Notes: a model not told the origin generated them from the sequence alone. A stretch of 64,000 bases of DNA from Flavisolibacter ginsenosidimutans (GCF_007970805.1 NZ_CP042433.1:682001-746000); one strand, 5' to 3'. Numbered from the stretch's first letter, positions 17,380-26,690 are shown. A program made the numbers and translations.

Positions 17380-18519
17380 ATGAAAACAGAAAAGACTTAC
17401 CAGCAGTGCAGTTTATCGGTGATGGATACCATCGCCGACCCAGATATTCGGTTTGATGAAAACGGCGTGTGCACTTATTATCAGGATTACCTGAAGGCCG
17501 AGGCCCAACACGTGAAAAAAGGAGAGGAGGGAAAGCGTGAACTGGAGCGCTACATCAATGAAATAAAAGAAGACGGGAAAGGCAAGCCTTATGACTGCAT
17601 CATTGGCCTGAGCGGTGGTGTGGACAGCACCTACGTGGCTTATTTGTGCAAACAATACGGCCTGCGTCCGCTTGCAGTTCATTTTGACAACGGCTGGAAT
17701 TCGGAACTGGCGGTGAAAAACATCGAGAATATCGTGAGCCGCTGCGGTTTTGATCTTTACACTTTGGTGGTAGATTGGGAAGAGTTTAAAGACATTCAGC
17801 TCTCTTATTTGAAAGCCTCGGTAGTGGACATTGAAGTGGTTTCAGATCACGCCATTTTCGCTACGCTTTTGAAACTCTGTCTCAAGCACAATATTCATCA
17901 CAGCCTGATTGGCAGAAACATTTACTCTGAATTTTTGATGCCGAAATCCTGGCTTTTTAACAAGAGCGATCACGTAAACCTGCTCGACATTCACAAGCAA
18001 TTCGGTACAAAAAAACTAAAGACTTATCCGCTGAACGATACGTTATTGAAAAAACGTGTGGCCGTACACGGCATCAGCGAATTGAACATACTCGATTACG
18101 TAGATTACAACAAAGCCGAGGCGAAGAAAATCATTGCAGAGCAATTGGGCTGGCAGGACTATGGTGGTAAACATTACGAATCGCTGTTTACAAAATTTTA
18201 CCAAGCCTATATTCTGCCGGAAAAATTTAAGATTGACAAACGCAAAGCCCATCTTTCGACGCTCATTTTTGCGGGGCAAATGACAAAAGCTGCCGCATTG
18301 GAAGAACTAAAAAAACCGCTTTACAGGCCTGAAGAATTTGCACAGGAAAAGGATTTCGTTCTAAAAAAATTTGGCTTAACGGAAGAAGCTTGGCAGAAGA
18401 TTATGCAAACACCACCGCGTAGCCATTACGACTTTGCCACCGAGCAACCTTTGGATCATCGCTATCCATGGATGAAGCCAATAAAGAAGACTTACCGTTA
18501 TTTCTTTCCGGTGAAATAA
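17380..18519 (+). CDS. PP-loop N-acetyl sugar amidotransferase, copy 2, with degenerate zinc motif
   Basis: This 379-residue paralogue of the protein at 3435-4589 has the PP-loop SGGVDSTYVAYL at 78-89 and HFDNGWNSELAV, so the adenylating core looks intact. The N-terminal zinc-type motif is broken: Cys10 and Cys31 remain, but their partners are Ser13 and Tyr34 (copy 1 has Cys at both). The substrate-side segment also differs (IGRNIYSEF here, GGHNIVTEG in copy 1). It is followed by HisH- and HisF-like genes, the partners that supply ammonia to WbpG in Pseudomonas aeruginosa LPS loci. Function inferred: amidation of a sugar carboxylate with glutamine-derived ammonia. Confidence 0.87.
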   Translation: MKTEKTYQQCSLSVMDTIADPDIRFDENGVCTYYQDYLKAEAQHVKKGEEGKRELERYINEIKEDGKGKPYDCIIGLSGGVDSTYVAYLCKQYGLRPLAVHFDNGWNSELAVKNIENIVSRCGFDLYTLVVDWEEFKDIQLSYLKASVVDIEVVSDHAIFATLLKLCLKHNIHHSLIGRNIYSEFLMPKSWLFNKSDHVNLLDIHKQFGTKKLKTYPLNDTLLKKRVAVHGISELNILDYVDYNKAEAKKIIAEQLGWQDYGGKHYESLFTKFYQAYILPEKFKIDKRKAHLSTLIFAGQMTKAAALEELKKPLYRPEEFAQEKDFVLKKFGLTEEAWQKIMQTPPRSHYDFATEQPLDHRYPWMKPIKKTYRYFFPVK

Positions 18520-18550
18520 ATTGTACCCTAACCATTTATCTTTTACGCGT

Positions 18551-19162
18551 ATGATTGCCATTATTAATTACGGTTTGGGAAATTTGACTTCAATACAAAA
18601 CATGTGCAGGCGGCTGGGTATTGAAGCCACCATAACCAACGATCCGGCGACTATACGGGCCGCATCAAAATTGATTCTTCCCGGCGTAGGCCATTTTAAA
18701 AAAGGTATGGAAAACCTGCACAGCAGCGGCCTGAAAGAATTATTGGATGAACTGGTGCTGGTGGAGAAAAAACCGATACTGGGCATTTGCCTCGGTGCGC
18801 AACTTATGACTAAGCACAGCGAAGAGGGCGATGTGGAAGGCTTGGGCTGGGTGGAGGCTTCCACCGTTCGTTTCGATCAATCCAAAGACAAGTCAATGAA
18901 GGTCCCGCACATGGGCTGGTCCGAAATCACAACCACGGGAAGCAATCCATTGTGGTCAAATCTTCCCGTAGGTCCGCGGTTTTATTTTGTGCACACTTAT
19001 CATTTTTTATTTACAGCGAAAAACGAGATTAGCGCCACCTGTAATCACAGCTACGATTTTGTTTGTGCTTTTCAGAAAGGAAATATTTACGGTACACAGT
19101 TTCATCCTGAAAAAAGTCACAAGTTCGGGATGAAGGTGTTGGAAAATTTTAATCGGCTTTAA
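18551..19162 (+). CDS. hisH: HisH-like glutamine amidotransferase subunit
   Basis: This class I glutaminase of 203 residues releases ammonia from glutamine. The nucleophile is Cys80 in GICLGAQLM, and the His and Glu of the triad lie in GTQFHPEKS near the C-terminus. The glycine-rich LPGVGHFKKGM segment forms the oxyanion-side loop. The ATG at 18551 (MIAIINYGLGNL) is the family start; an upstream in-frame start at 18521 would add ten unconserved residues. It lies 31 bases after the amidotransferase gene, and its stop overlaps the HisF-like ATG (TAATG). Its place here points to polysaccharide amidation, not histidine synthesis. Confidence 0.9.
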   Translation: MIAIINYGLGNLTSIQNMCRRLGIEATITNDPATIRAASKLILPGVGHFKKGMENLHSSGLKELLDELVLVEKKPILGICLGAQLMTKHSEEGDVEGLGWVEASTVRFDQSKDKSMKVPHMGWSEITTTGSNPLWSNLPVGPRFYFVHTYHFLFTAKNEISATCNHSYDFVCAFQKGNIYGTQFHPEKSHKFGMKVLENFNRL

Positions 19163-19911
19163 TGGGAAGTGCACGCATCATTCCGGTACTGCTTTTGGCT
19201 AAGGGCGGGCTTTATAAAACGGTCAATTTCAAGAACGCTAAATACATCGGCGACCCTATTAACTCGGTAAAAATTTTCAACGAGAAAGAGGCCGACGAAC
19301 TGCTTTTATTGGATTATACTGCCTCGGTTGAAAAACGTGGCCCAGATTTTGGTAAAATCGGCGAAATTGCCGGGGAGGCATTTATGCCGATGGCTTACGG
19401 TGGCGGCATTCGTACGTTGGATGATGCCAAAAAGGTTTTTGACAGCGGCTTTGAGAAAGTGGTATTGAACTCTGTGTTATTCGATGATCTCTCTCTTGTT
19501 GAAAAAATTGGTGCGATATACGGTGCGCAAGCCGTCGTAGGCTGCATTGACGTGAAGAAAAGTTTTCTTGGTGGCACCAAAGCGTACAGCTATTCCGGTA
19601 CAAAAAAAAGTTCTTATACACCGTTGCAATGGGCAAAGAAAGTAGAAGAAGCCGGCGCAGGAGAAATCATTGTGAACAGCATTGACAAAGACGGAACCTG
19701 GGGCGGCTACGCACTTGACGTAATTTCTGAAGTGGCGCACAGCGTACAAATACCCGTTATTGCCTGTGGCGGTGCGGGCAGTGTTGCCGATTTTAATTCG
19801 GCGGTTGCGGCAGGAGCGTCGGCGGTTGCGGCAGGCAGCATGTTCGTTTACCAAAAGAAGGGAATGGGCGTGCTGATCTCTTTTCCTTCAGGCTTGCAAA
19901 TTCAAAAGTGA
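19162..19911 (+). CDS. hisF: HisF-like protein lacking the first catalytic Asp
   Basis: This 249-residue (beta/alpha)8-barrel protein of the HisF family pairs with HisH and channels ammonia through its core. The phosphate-binding blocks are present (AYGGGIRTL, ACGGAGSVADF, NSIDKDGTWGGY), and the second catalytic Asp is kept in VGCIDVKKS. The first strand, however, reads RIIPVLLLAKGG where true HisF has IIxCLDVKDG, so the catalytic Asp11 is Leu11. A true imidazole glycerol phosphate synthase should not tolerate this. It therefore probably serves as the ammonia conduit for the amidotransferase at 17380-18519. A short hairpin (19920-19934) follows the gene. Confidence 0.9.
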   Translation: MGSARIIPVLLLAKGGLYKTVNFKNAKYIGDPINSVKIFNEKEADELLLLDYTASVEKRGPDFGKIGEIAGEAFMPMAYGGGIRTLDDAKKVFDSGFEKVVLNSVLFDDLSLVEKIGAIYGAQAVVGCIDVKKSFLGGTKAYSYSGTKKSSYTPLQWAKKVEEAGAGEIIVNSIDKDGTWGGYALDVISEVAHSVQIPVIACGGAGSVADFNSAVAAGASAVAAGSMFVYQKKGMGVLISFPSGLQIQK

Positions 19912-19990
19912 TAATTCAACTTCGCGGAGCGAAGAAGCGTAGAATCCAATAACAAGCATTTACAAACCACTATCCAATTGACTTCTTTCT

Positions 19991-22264
19991 ATGAAATACC
20001 TCTTGTTGCTGGTGGCAGGGATCATCCTGCACACGGTATCCCGTTCACAAGGTTGTTCCGTTAATTATGTAGAGCCGTCCTTTCAATTACAAACTACCCA
20101 TCCGGTTTGCGGCGGCAGTAGCGGTCAACTTGAAGTCATCAACGCTTCCGGGGGCGCGGCACCTTTTACTTACAGGTTGATTGAGTTAAATCTGACAAAT
20201 TCGACGGGTGTTTTCACCGGACTTGCAGCGGGGACATATAGCGTAGAATTAAAGGATGCCTGCGGCACCATCAGAACCCGGCAGGCAACGCTGGTTCCCT
20301 TCCAGTTTTCATTTGATTTTAGCGTAGTTATGCTTGCGGGCGGCGCTTGTCATAAAGGCGAGGTTACCTTTACCACAAGCAATTCATCGTTTGTACACCA
20401 GTACGGTGTTTGCAACCCCGGAAGCAGCGATACAATCTGGAGCAATTCACCGGATATTATAGTGGATCCAATTATAAACCGTGCAGCCATACTGGTAAAA
20501 GACAACTGCGGGACAGTGTATGCAAAAAACTGGAATGCACCGACCGGCGTCTTTGGCTATATCAAAGAACTACAGTACAAAATACAGTGCACGGACGTGG
20601 ACATTTATCCTGTGTTTTTCGGATTTGACGCGCCTTCGGTTTGTCTTTATGATTTTCAGACAAAGGCATTGATTCAATGCAAGCAAGCACCCGCAGGAAA
20701 TTATTCGGGTGGCTTTCAAACAAATTTTTATGCCTTGAATTATACCCACGATTATTACGTAATCGTTCAGGATAATTGTAACAGGGATTCTGCTTATTTC
20801 CCCGTAAAACAAAGCTCCGGTGGCTCGCAAATAGACCCTTATGATTGGGATTGTACCACATTCAAGATGCACGTTGACGGCCCGCCGCCGCCTGCAAGCT
20901 GGTATGCGCTGCATCCTGAAGTGGACGGCTCTCCCGACAGTATTTGCCTTTACGATATTACCCGAAACCGCAAAGTGGGTTGCAAGTCACAGAACGACTA
21001 TTTAAACTGGATAAACCCAAGAACCGGTGAGCCTTGGCCCTCCGGTGCCGTATGGGACAATCTTCCATACGGTTGTTACCGTGCCTATATATTTGATCCG
21101 TGCAGCGACAGCACTTGTACAATAGATTCCTGTGTGCGTTATCCCAATGGATTCAGATCCGCCGTTGCTGGAAACTGTACGATTAATCAAACGGCTGTGC
21201 AAGCTTGGTTTGACCCCGGCGCGAAAACCCCTTTTAATGTGAAGGTTCTTTATCCGGATGGGAGTATTGCCGTTAACTATCCAAGCAACAACACGTACAA
21301 CTATGTTTTGTACAACACGTGGCCACAGCCGGGTACACTAACGGTTATTGCCTCTGATGGCTGCGGAAATGCGGATACAAGTTTTGTTAACCAACCCTCC
21401 ATTTTCCCAACCAAACAAGTGGAGATGAAAGGGGGGTGCCCGGGTTTGTACGGTGATTCGGGCGGTGGCGATATTGTTTTAAAGGGGAACCCGCTAGCCT
21501 ATAACTCAGCCACTGTCACCATTATAAAACGCGACGCCACGGACACGCTTGTCAACAGATCTTATTCAACGTACAACAGCACGACTGATCAGGTTGAGTT
21601 TTATTTCAGCAACCTGCCAACAGGTGTATATATTGTACAGTCGTCTATTGGTTGCATGAGCCTGAAGTTTTATGATACCATTGCCATTAACCCTTATGTG
21701 TATCCGCATCAGTTGGCCGATAGAATATATCAATGTGCTGCCAATCCCTATACGTTTAAGGACAGTACGTTAGGCGGTGTCCGTCCTTTGACCTATGAAA
21801 TCTTACGAACCGATCCTATGTATGCGCCGTTGCTTACTGGTCCCCAGACAAGCAACGTTTTCAATATTCCTTCTGGGTTCAACCTCGATTCGATTACCAT
21901 TAAGGCTTTAGACGCTTGCGGCAATTCGCATTCAAAAACATTTCCCGTTCAACACATGCCCGATTGCAATACGCTGGCCGTAGGGCCGGACGTGCAAACT
22001 CTTGCCGTTACAAACAAGTTGATAAGCGTTTATCCGAATCCCTCGAAAGGTCAATTTACAATTTTCATCAGCCAAAAGAAGAAGGCCGATTATCGCGTTG
22101 AGGTTGTTAATACGTCTGGTTCAGTAGTGTATCAAAAAATCTTTGAAGGAATTGATAAAAAAGAAATTTTGTTGAACGAGCATCTCGTGCCGGGTTTGTA
22201 CATCATTCGAGTAACCGACCTTATTACGGAAAAAGTTTCGGTGTTTAAAGAAATTATCAATTAG
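19991..22264 (+). CDS. Secreted protein with SprB-like repeats and a T9SS type A sorting domain
   Basis: This 757-residue protein has a signal peptide (MKYLLLLVAGIILHTVSRSQ). A SprB-like beta-domain follows near residues 30-100 (HPVCGGSSGQLEVINASGG, then GLAAGTYSVELKDACG), and several further Cys-rich repeats of the DxCG type. The last 75 residues form a type A C-terminal sorting domain (VYPNPSKGQFTIF, then PGLYIIRVTD), the signal for export through T9SS and usually for removal by PorU. It sits inside the polysaccharide cluster in the same direction. It has no recognisable catalytic domain and may be a surface adhesin or a structural protein that receives the glycan. Confidence 0.88.
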   Translation: MKYLLLLVAGIILHTVSRSQGCSVNYVEPSFQLQTTHPVCGGSSGQLEVINASGGAAPFTYRLIELNLTNSTGVFTGLAAGTYSVELKDACGTIRTRQATLVPFQFSFDFSVVMLAGGACHKGEVTFTTSNSSFVHQYGVCNPGSSDTIWSNSPDIIVDPIINRAAILVKDNCGTVYAKNWNAPTGVFGYIKELQYKIQCTDVDIYPVFFGFDAPSVCLYDFQTKALIQCKQAPAGNYSGGFQTNFYALNYTHDYYVIVQDNCNRDSAYFPVKQSSGGSQIDPYDWDCTTFKMHVDGPPPPASWYALHPEVDGSPDSICLYDITRNRKVGCKSQNDYLNWINPRTGEPWPSGAVWDNLPYGCYRAYIFDPCSDSTCTIDSCVRYPNGFRSAVAGNCTINQTAVQAWFDPGAKTPFNVKVLYPDGSIAVNYPSNNTYNYVLYNTWPQPGTLTVIASDGCGNADTSFVNQPSIFPTKQVEMKGGCPGLYGDSGGGDIVLKGNPLAYNSATVTIIKRDATDTLVNRSYSTYNSTTDQVEFYFSNLPTGVYIVQSSIGCMSLKFYDTIAINPYVYPHQLADRIYQCAANPYTFKDSTLGGVRPLTYEILRTDPMYAPLLTGPQTSNVFNIPSGFNLDSITIKALDACGNSHSKTFPVQHMPDCNTLAVGPDVQTLAVTNKLISVYPNPSKGQFTIFISQKKKADYRVEVVNTSGSVVYQKIFEGIDKKEILLNEHLVPGLYIIRVTDLITEKVSVFKEIIN

Positions 22265-22657
22265 TTCCAATATCAAATCACTCAAAGCCATGAAACAGAA
22301 AAACGAGAAACCTGTTTTGCTGTTTCGTGGCTTTGGCCAAAGGGTTTTTGCAGTTTGCGTTTGCGTGTCAATTCCAGCCAAGCGAACCCGCAGACATAAA
22401 CACTTTTGATCTTGCTTCAACCGTTTGGTGCTGGTTAAGTTTACAACTAGCGGGTGCTTTAGAATTAACGATGATGAGCATCGCCCGAGCAGATTTTCAA
22501 AAGGTGTTTTCGTCTCTACATTCAGCTGATATTGTTTTTACCGCGTCCGTACTTTTTGTTCGCATTGTAACTACCTGACCTCTGTACTTGTTAGAGATAC
22601 CGTTTTTCCGCCCGAAAAATTTAATGATATAAATCGTTAGGTTTTTTAAATTCAATT
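22265..22657. other. 393-base stretch without a supported gene
   Basis: No convincing coding region is present; the only open frame (22327-22578) has no family signature and unusual composition. An imperfect 12-base inverted repeat (22287-22298 with 22320-22331) follows the T9SS gene, but there is no T-run after it. A promoter for the downstream acyltransferase gene may be here, but no good TAnnTTTG box was found. Confidence 0.5.
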
Positions 22658-23800
22658 ATGCTAACTCAAAAAACGGCCATAACAATTAAGGCGCCGCTTC
22701 ATGCAAAAGCAGACGCCTCGAAAGACACCGCCTTTTATCCACAATTAAACGGACTGCGATTTGTTTTTATTTTCATGGTGCTTCTTCATCATTGGATGTC
22801 GGTAGGATACATGTTTTTGCAATACCGAATCGGGTGGGTGGGTGTTGACCTTTTTTTCGTACTCAGCGGGTTTTTAATTGGAGAAATCCTCTTGCGTGAG
22901 AGTGATGTATCGAAAAACAGGTTGTATTCAATCCGCAACTTTGTTATTCGCAGGGCCCTGCGCATATTCCCTCTTTATTATGCCGTCATTTTGCTTTATT
23001 CTTTTTTTGTAAATAGCGGCGGCATCATTCTTTATAACCTTACTTATACAAATAATATTTTACAGGCTTTTAATTTAAGTCTTGTAGACAAGGAATTTTG
23101 GCACCTTTGGTCGCTTTGCGTAGAAGAGCAATTTTACCTCTTGTTTCCCTTTCTTATATTTTTTGTCAGAAAAAGGTTTTTGCCAGCCGTGCTCATTGGC
23201 GGTATTTTGTTTTCAGTTGTTGCACGATTCACCCTCACCGCTTTTGTTTCGATGCCCGATCCACATGTGCTGATGCCTCTAAGTTTGGACAGTCTTTTCT
23301 TGGGCGTTATGTTGGCATATTTGAAAAATTATCATCCCGAACTCCTAAACAAAATTTTGGGTTCGCAAACCAGGGCGCTTGGAGTAGTTGCGTTGAGTGT
23401 TGTTGCTTTGTGCTTGTTGTGCTTCTTTAATAACAAGATTATGGTTTACGGCTTTCTTCGTTTGGTTGGTTCTATCGGTGGTTTCTTTCTTATCGGTTAT
23501 TCTGCCATCAAACAATACAAAGGGCCGCTGAAAATTTTCCTTGAAAATTCGTGGGTTTCCATGCTGGGAAAAATTTCTTACGGCCTTTATCTTGTGCATC
23601 CGTTTGTTGAAAAAATCTGGGCCCAAACCGAAGAAAAAAATCCGGTGAGAAATTTCGTGTTAAATCTGCACATACCGATTATAAGCAATCGTTATGTCGT
23701 TGATTTCTTTTTTCTGTTTACCATAACTGTTGCAATTTCGTACCTCTCGTTTCATTTTTTTGAGAAACGTTTTTTGAAACTAAAATCGCTCTTTACCTAG
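22658..23800 (+). CDS. Acyltransferase 3 family membrane protein (OatA/ExoZ-like)
   Basis: This integral membrane protein of 380 residues has about ten hydrophobic segments and is predicted to transfer acetyl or another acyl group to an extracytoplasmic sugar. Family marks are LNGLRFVFIFMVLLHHW near the N-terminus, with the conserved His in the first helix; VGVDLFFVLSGFLIGEIL; an RRALRIFPLYYAV block; and EEQFYLLFPF. A C-terminal SGNH domain, seen in some relatives, is missing. It lies 2 bases before the Gfo/Idh/MocA gene. It probably O-acetylates the polysaccharide made by this cluster. Confidence 0.9.
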   Translation: MLTQKTAITIKAPLHAKADASKDTAFYPQLNGLRFVFIFMVLLHHWMSVGYMFLQYRIGWVGVDLFFVLSGFLIGEILLRESDVSKNRLYSIRNFVIRRALRIFPLYYAVILLYSFFVNSGGIILYNLTYTNNILQAFNLSLVDKEFWHLWSLCVEEQFYLLFPFLIFFVRKRFLPAVLIGGILFSVVARFTLTAFVSMPDPHVLMPLSLDSLFLGVMLAYLKNYHPELLNKILGSQTRALGVVALSVVALCLLCFFNNKIMVYGFLRLVGSIGGFFLIGYSAIKQYKGPLKIFLENSWVSMLGKISYGLYLVHPFVEKIWAQTEEKNPVRNFVLNLHIPIISNRYVVDFFFLFTITVAISYLSFHFFEKRFLKLKSLFT

Positions 23801-23802
23801 TC

Positions 23803-24810
23803 ATGAAACTTCGATTTGGATTAATTGGCTGCGGCCGCATCGCTCAACGTCACGCTGAACACATAAGCAAACAAGGCGAACTCGTTGCCGTATGCGATGT
23901 GGAGAAAACCAAGGCCGACAAACTTTCGTTGCAATACGGTGCGAAAGCTTACTACAGTGTTGCTGATTTATTGGAGGCAAGCAACGGCAGTGTTGATGTC
24001 ATTTCTATCTGTTCTCCCAACGGGCTTCATGCCGAACACGCCATCGAGTCATTGAAAGCGGGATACCACGTGCTTTGCGAGAAGCCCTTAGCCATTAGCG
24101 TGAATGATTGTGGAGAAATGATCAAGGCTGCGGAACAGGCCAACAAACGCCTTTTTGCCATTAAACAAAACCGTTTTAATCCGCCCATTGTGGCAGTTAA
24201 GCAAGCCATTGATGAAGGAAAACTGGGAAAAATTTACAGCATCCAGCTCAGTTGTTTTTGGAACCGCAACCCGGATTATTACGCCAACTCCTGGAAGGGA
24301 ACAAAAGACCTTGACGGCGGTACGCTTTACACGCAATTCAGCCACTTCATTGACCTCCTGTACTGGATGATTGGCGACATCAAAAAAGTGCAGTCCTATA
24401 TGGGCAATTACGCACACAAGGACATTATTGATTTTGAAGATACCGGCGTGGCGATTGTAGAATTTTACAACGGCGCTATTGGTACCATCAATTACACGGT
24501 GAACAGTTACCAGAAAAATATGGAAGGCTCGCTCACCATCTTTGGTGAAAATGGAACGGTAAAAATCGGGGGGCAGTACCTGAACGAACTTGAATATCAA
24601 AACATCAAGGACTTTCGCATTGAGAATTTACCCGAAGGTGCCAAAGCAAACAATTACGGAACGTACATGGGTTCGATGAGCAACCACGACAAGGTTTACC
24701 AAAACCTCATTGACGTGTTGACAAACAACGCCAGTATTTCTACCAACGCCTTTGAAGGATTAAAGACCGTTGAGATCATTGACAAGATTTACGCAGCCGC
24801 TGCCCGCTAA
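23803..24810 (+). CDS. Gfo/Idh/MocA oxidoreductase, WbpB/WlbA-like
   Basis: This NAD-dependent oxidoreductase of 335 residues has a Rossmann motif in FGLIGCGRIAQRHAEHI, the CEKPLA catalytic-lysine motif, and KQNRFNPPI, typical of WbpB/WlbA enzymes. These oxidise the 3-hydroxyl of UDP-GlcNAc uronic acid, and the 3-keto product is then aminated by WbpE and acetylated by WbpD. Candidates for those two steps are encoded at 29320 and 28847, in the same direction but about 4 kb downstream. The dehydrogenase that makes the uronic acid (WbpA) is not in the window. The family is certain; the WbpB role is a good inference. Confidence 0.88.
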   Translation: MKLRFGLIGCGRIAQRHAEHISKQGELVAVCDVEKTKADKLSLQYGAKAYYSVADLLEASNGSVDVISICSPNGLHAEHAIESLKAGYHVLCEKPLAISVNDCGEMIKAAEQANKRLFAIKQNRFNPPIVAVKQAIDEGKLGKIYSIQLSCFWNRNPDYYANSWKGTKDLDGGTLYTQFSHFIDLLYWMIGDIKKVQSYMGNYAHKDIIDFEDTGVAIVEFYNGAIGTINYTVNSYQKNMEGSLTIFGENGTVKIGGQYLNELEYQNIKDFRIENLPEGAKANNYGTYMGSMSNHDKVYQNLIDVLTNNASISTNAFEGLKTVEIIDKIYAAAAR

Positions 24811-24826
24811 ATTCGCTGCGCCGTTT

Positions 24827-25732
24827 ATGTCAGCCGCCAGAAAAAACGCTATTGTAGTTACCGTATCGTTCGACAAAGGCTATGCCGAGCAGGCAACGGT
24901 CATGCTTTATTCCCTGTTGATGCACAACAGCGACAACCGCATTGTCGTTGTTGTTTTTTACGATGATCTTGACGAAGCAGCGAAAAAAAGAGTGCAATCA
25001 AATCTTTCCCGGTTTTCAAATTTTGAAATCGAGTGGATAAAAATTGATGGCGCTCTTATCCGCAACTTTAACATCCGCAAAGGGCACGTAAACGAATACA
25101 GCTACTCAAGAATTTTTATGGCCCAGATGCTTCAGGATGTTGACCGCATTTTGTATCTGGATTGCGACATGCTGATTTTGGGTAATCTTTCAGAACTCTG
25201 GCAAACAGATTTGCAAGGGTGTGTATTGGCCGCCGTACAAGATCCATCTCCTTTTGTCCGCCACGAAGATTTGGGAATGCCGGAAGGAAAGAAATATTTC
25301 AACGCCGGTGTGCTTTTGTTAGATGTGAACAAATGGAAAAAAGGCTCTTATACCGAAGCAGTAGTAAACAAACTAACGCAGTTGGGAGGTAAAGCAGCCT
25401 GGTGGGATCAGGACGGACTGAACGCTGTATTGTACAATGATTGGCTCGCCCTGAATCGCAAATGGAATATACAATCTCACGACATTGCCGTAGCACAGGA
25501 GGAGAATATCAAAAAAATAAAGCCTTACCTCTCACCTTCGATTGTTCACTTCACCGGCGTGTTAAAGCCGTGGAATTTTAAATCCTCCAACCCGTATAAA
25601 AAAGAGTACTACCAACTTTTACGACAAACCGATTTCATCAAAACCCACCGGCCGCAAAACAAAACCGTTGTTAACGTAGTAAGAAGAGTTATTCGAAACA
25701 CATTTGTTTTTGCGGGCCTTCTGAAAAATTAA
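24827..25732 (+). CDS. Glycosyltransferase family 8
   Basis: This GT-A enzyme of 301 residues has the order expected of LgtC/GspA-like GT8 proteins: IVVTVSFDKGYAEQATVML at the N-terminus, YSRIFMAQMLQDVDRILYLD leading into the DxD motif LDCDMLILGNLSELW, then FNAGVLLLDVNKWKK and WWDQDGLNAVL. A C-terminal HFTGVLKPW motif binds the diphosphate. The frame extends upstream into the previous gene, but the ATG at 24827, 16 bases after its stop, is the natural start. Retaining transfer of Glc or Gal is usual for the family; the donor here is unknown. Confidence 0.9.
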   Translation: MSAARKNAIVVTVSFDKGYAEQATVMLYSLLMHNSDNRIVVVVFYDDLDEAAKKRVQSNLSRFSNFEIEWIKIDGALIRNFNIRKGHVNEYSYSRIFMAQMLQDVDRILYLDCDMLILGNLSELWQTDLQGCVLAAVQDPSPFVRHEDLGMPEGKKYFNAGVLLLDVNKWKKGSYTEAVVNKLTQLGGKAAWWDQDGLNAVLYNDWLALNRKWNIQSHDIAVAQEENIKKIKPYLSPSIVHFTGVLKPWNFKSSNPYKKEYYQLLRQTDFIKTHRPQNKTVVNVVRRVIRNTFVFAGLLKN

Positions 25733-25787
25733 ACGCTGCTTTTTAACGGCTCCGGGCAAACCGCGAGAGCCCGACGCAATACTACTT

Positions 25788-26690
25788 ATGAAAGTCAATA
25801 AAATTGCCATTGCCTGTTTCAAAAAAGATCTCTTTTTGTTGCGGGCTTGTGTTGCCAGTATACGCTATTGGTATCCCAACGTTGAAATTTTTCTGATAAA
25901 AGATTACATCCAGGGCGCATTCTCCACGGTTGAAATCGAGAAAACCTTCAACGTAAAAACGTTTCCTGCACAACGCAAATTTTTCGGTTGGCCCTGGAGC
26001 AAACTGGCAGTGATACTTCACAACGAAAGAGACAAATATCTTTTTCTCGATTCCGATGTTGTGTTGTTGGGCAAAGTATTGGATAAATTAAACAGCTACG
26101 AAGACGACTTTATCGTAACCGGTGTTTTGGAAGAGGATAAATTCAATCCTACCGTCAATGCGCATTACATTGATATGAAGAAGATGGAGTCCTTCGATGC
26201 TTCTTACCGCTTTCCAGGTTTCGGTTTTAACGGCGGACAAATTGTGATGACCAGCGGGCTATTAAAAGAAGCCGACTTTGCTTCCGTGATCAAATTCGAA
26301 CCCGACATAACCAACAAGCATCCTGACATCTTTAAACACGGCGACCAGGGCCCGTTGAATTATGTTTTTGCCAAGGCGCACCAGTTGGGAAAAATTAAGT
26401 TGCGCTATGAAGACTTTTGGATCTGGCCCGGCATTCCGGCGGCTCAGCAAATAGATTTAAACGCAATCAAAAACAAGACAGGAATTCCTTATGTTTTGCA
26501 TTGGGCGGGTATAAAGCCCGTTGATTTTAGAAAATATAAGCGTTATGACATTTTTCGATTTTACGAAGACTATTATTACTCCAAGGTGAAAAACGGCAAG
26601 CTGAAAAAGACTTTGCGTTATCTGACGCATCTTGGTAAAGTGAAGCTGAAAATCTTAAAGTATTCACTCTTGGGGATGAAGTACGAATAA
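25788..26690 (+). CDS. Putative GT-A glycosyltransferase (GT8-like)
   Basis: This 300-residue protein has a probable nucleotide-sugar-binding core: KIAIACFKKDLFLLRACVAS at the start, the DxD-type motif YLFLDSDVVLLGKVLD, then FGFNGGQIVMTSG and HGDQGPLNYVFA. The order resembles family 8, but the N-terminal half is divergent. It lies 55 bases after a clear GT8 gene, which supports a role in the same glycan. It could equally be an uncharacterised GT-A family. No membrane segment or signal peptide. Confidence 0.7.
   Translation: MKVNKIAIACFKKDLFLLRACVASIRYWYPNVEIFLIKDYIQGAFSTVEIEKTFNVKTFPAQRKFFGWPWSKLAVILHNERDKYLFLDSDVVLLGKVLDKLNSYEDDFIVTGVLEEDKFNPTVNAHYIDMKKMESFDASYRFPGFGFNGGQIVMTSGLLKEADFASVIKFEPDITNKHPDIFKHGDQGPLNYVFAKAHQLGKIKLRYEDFWIWPGIPAAQQIDLNAIKNKTGIPYVLHWAGIKPVDFRKYKRYDIFRFYEDYYYSKVKNGKLKKTLRYLTHLGKVKLKILKYSLLGMKYE

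Noticed and set aside
18551..19911. Histidine biosynthesis genes
   Set aside because: No other his genes are near, the HisF-like protein lacks Asp11, and the pair follows a sugar amidotransferase gene.
22287..22331. Rho-independent terminator after the T9SS gene
   Set aside because: The stem has a 21-base loop and no T-run follows.
22327..22578. Open frame of 83 codons between the T9SS gene and the acyltransferase gene
   Set aside because: No recognisable motif, no good start signal and overlap with a hairpin; not supported as a gene.
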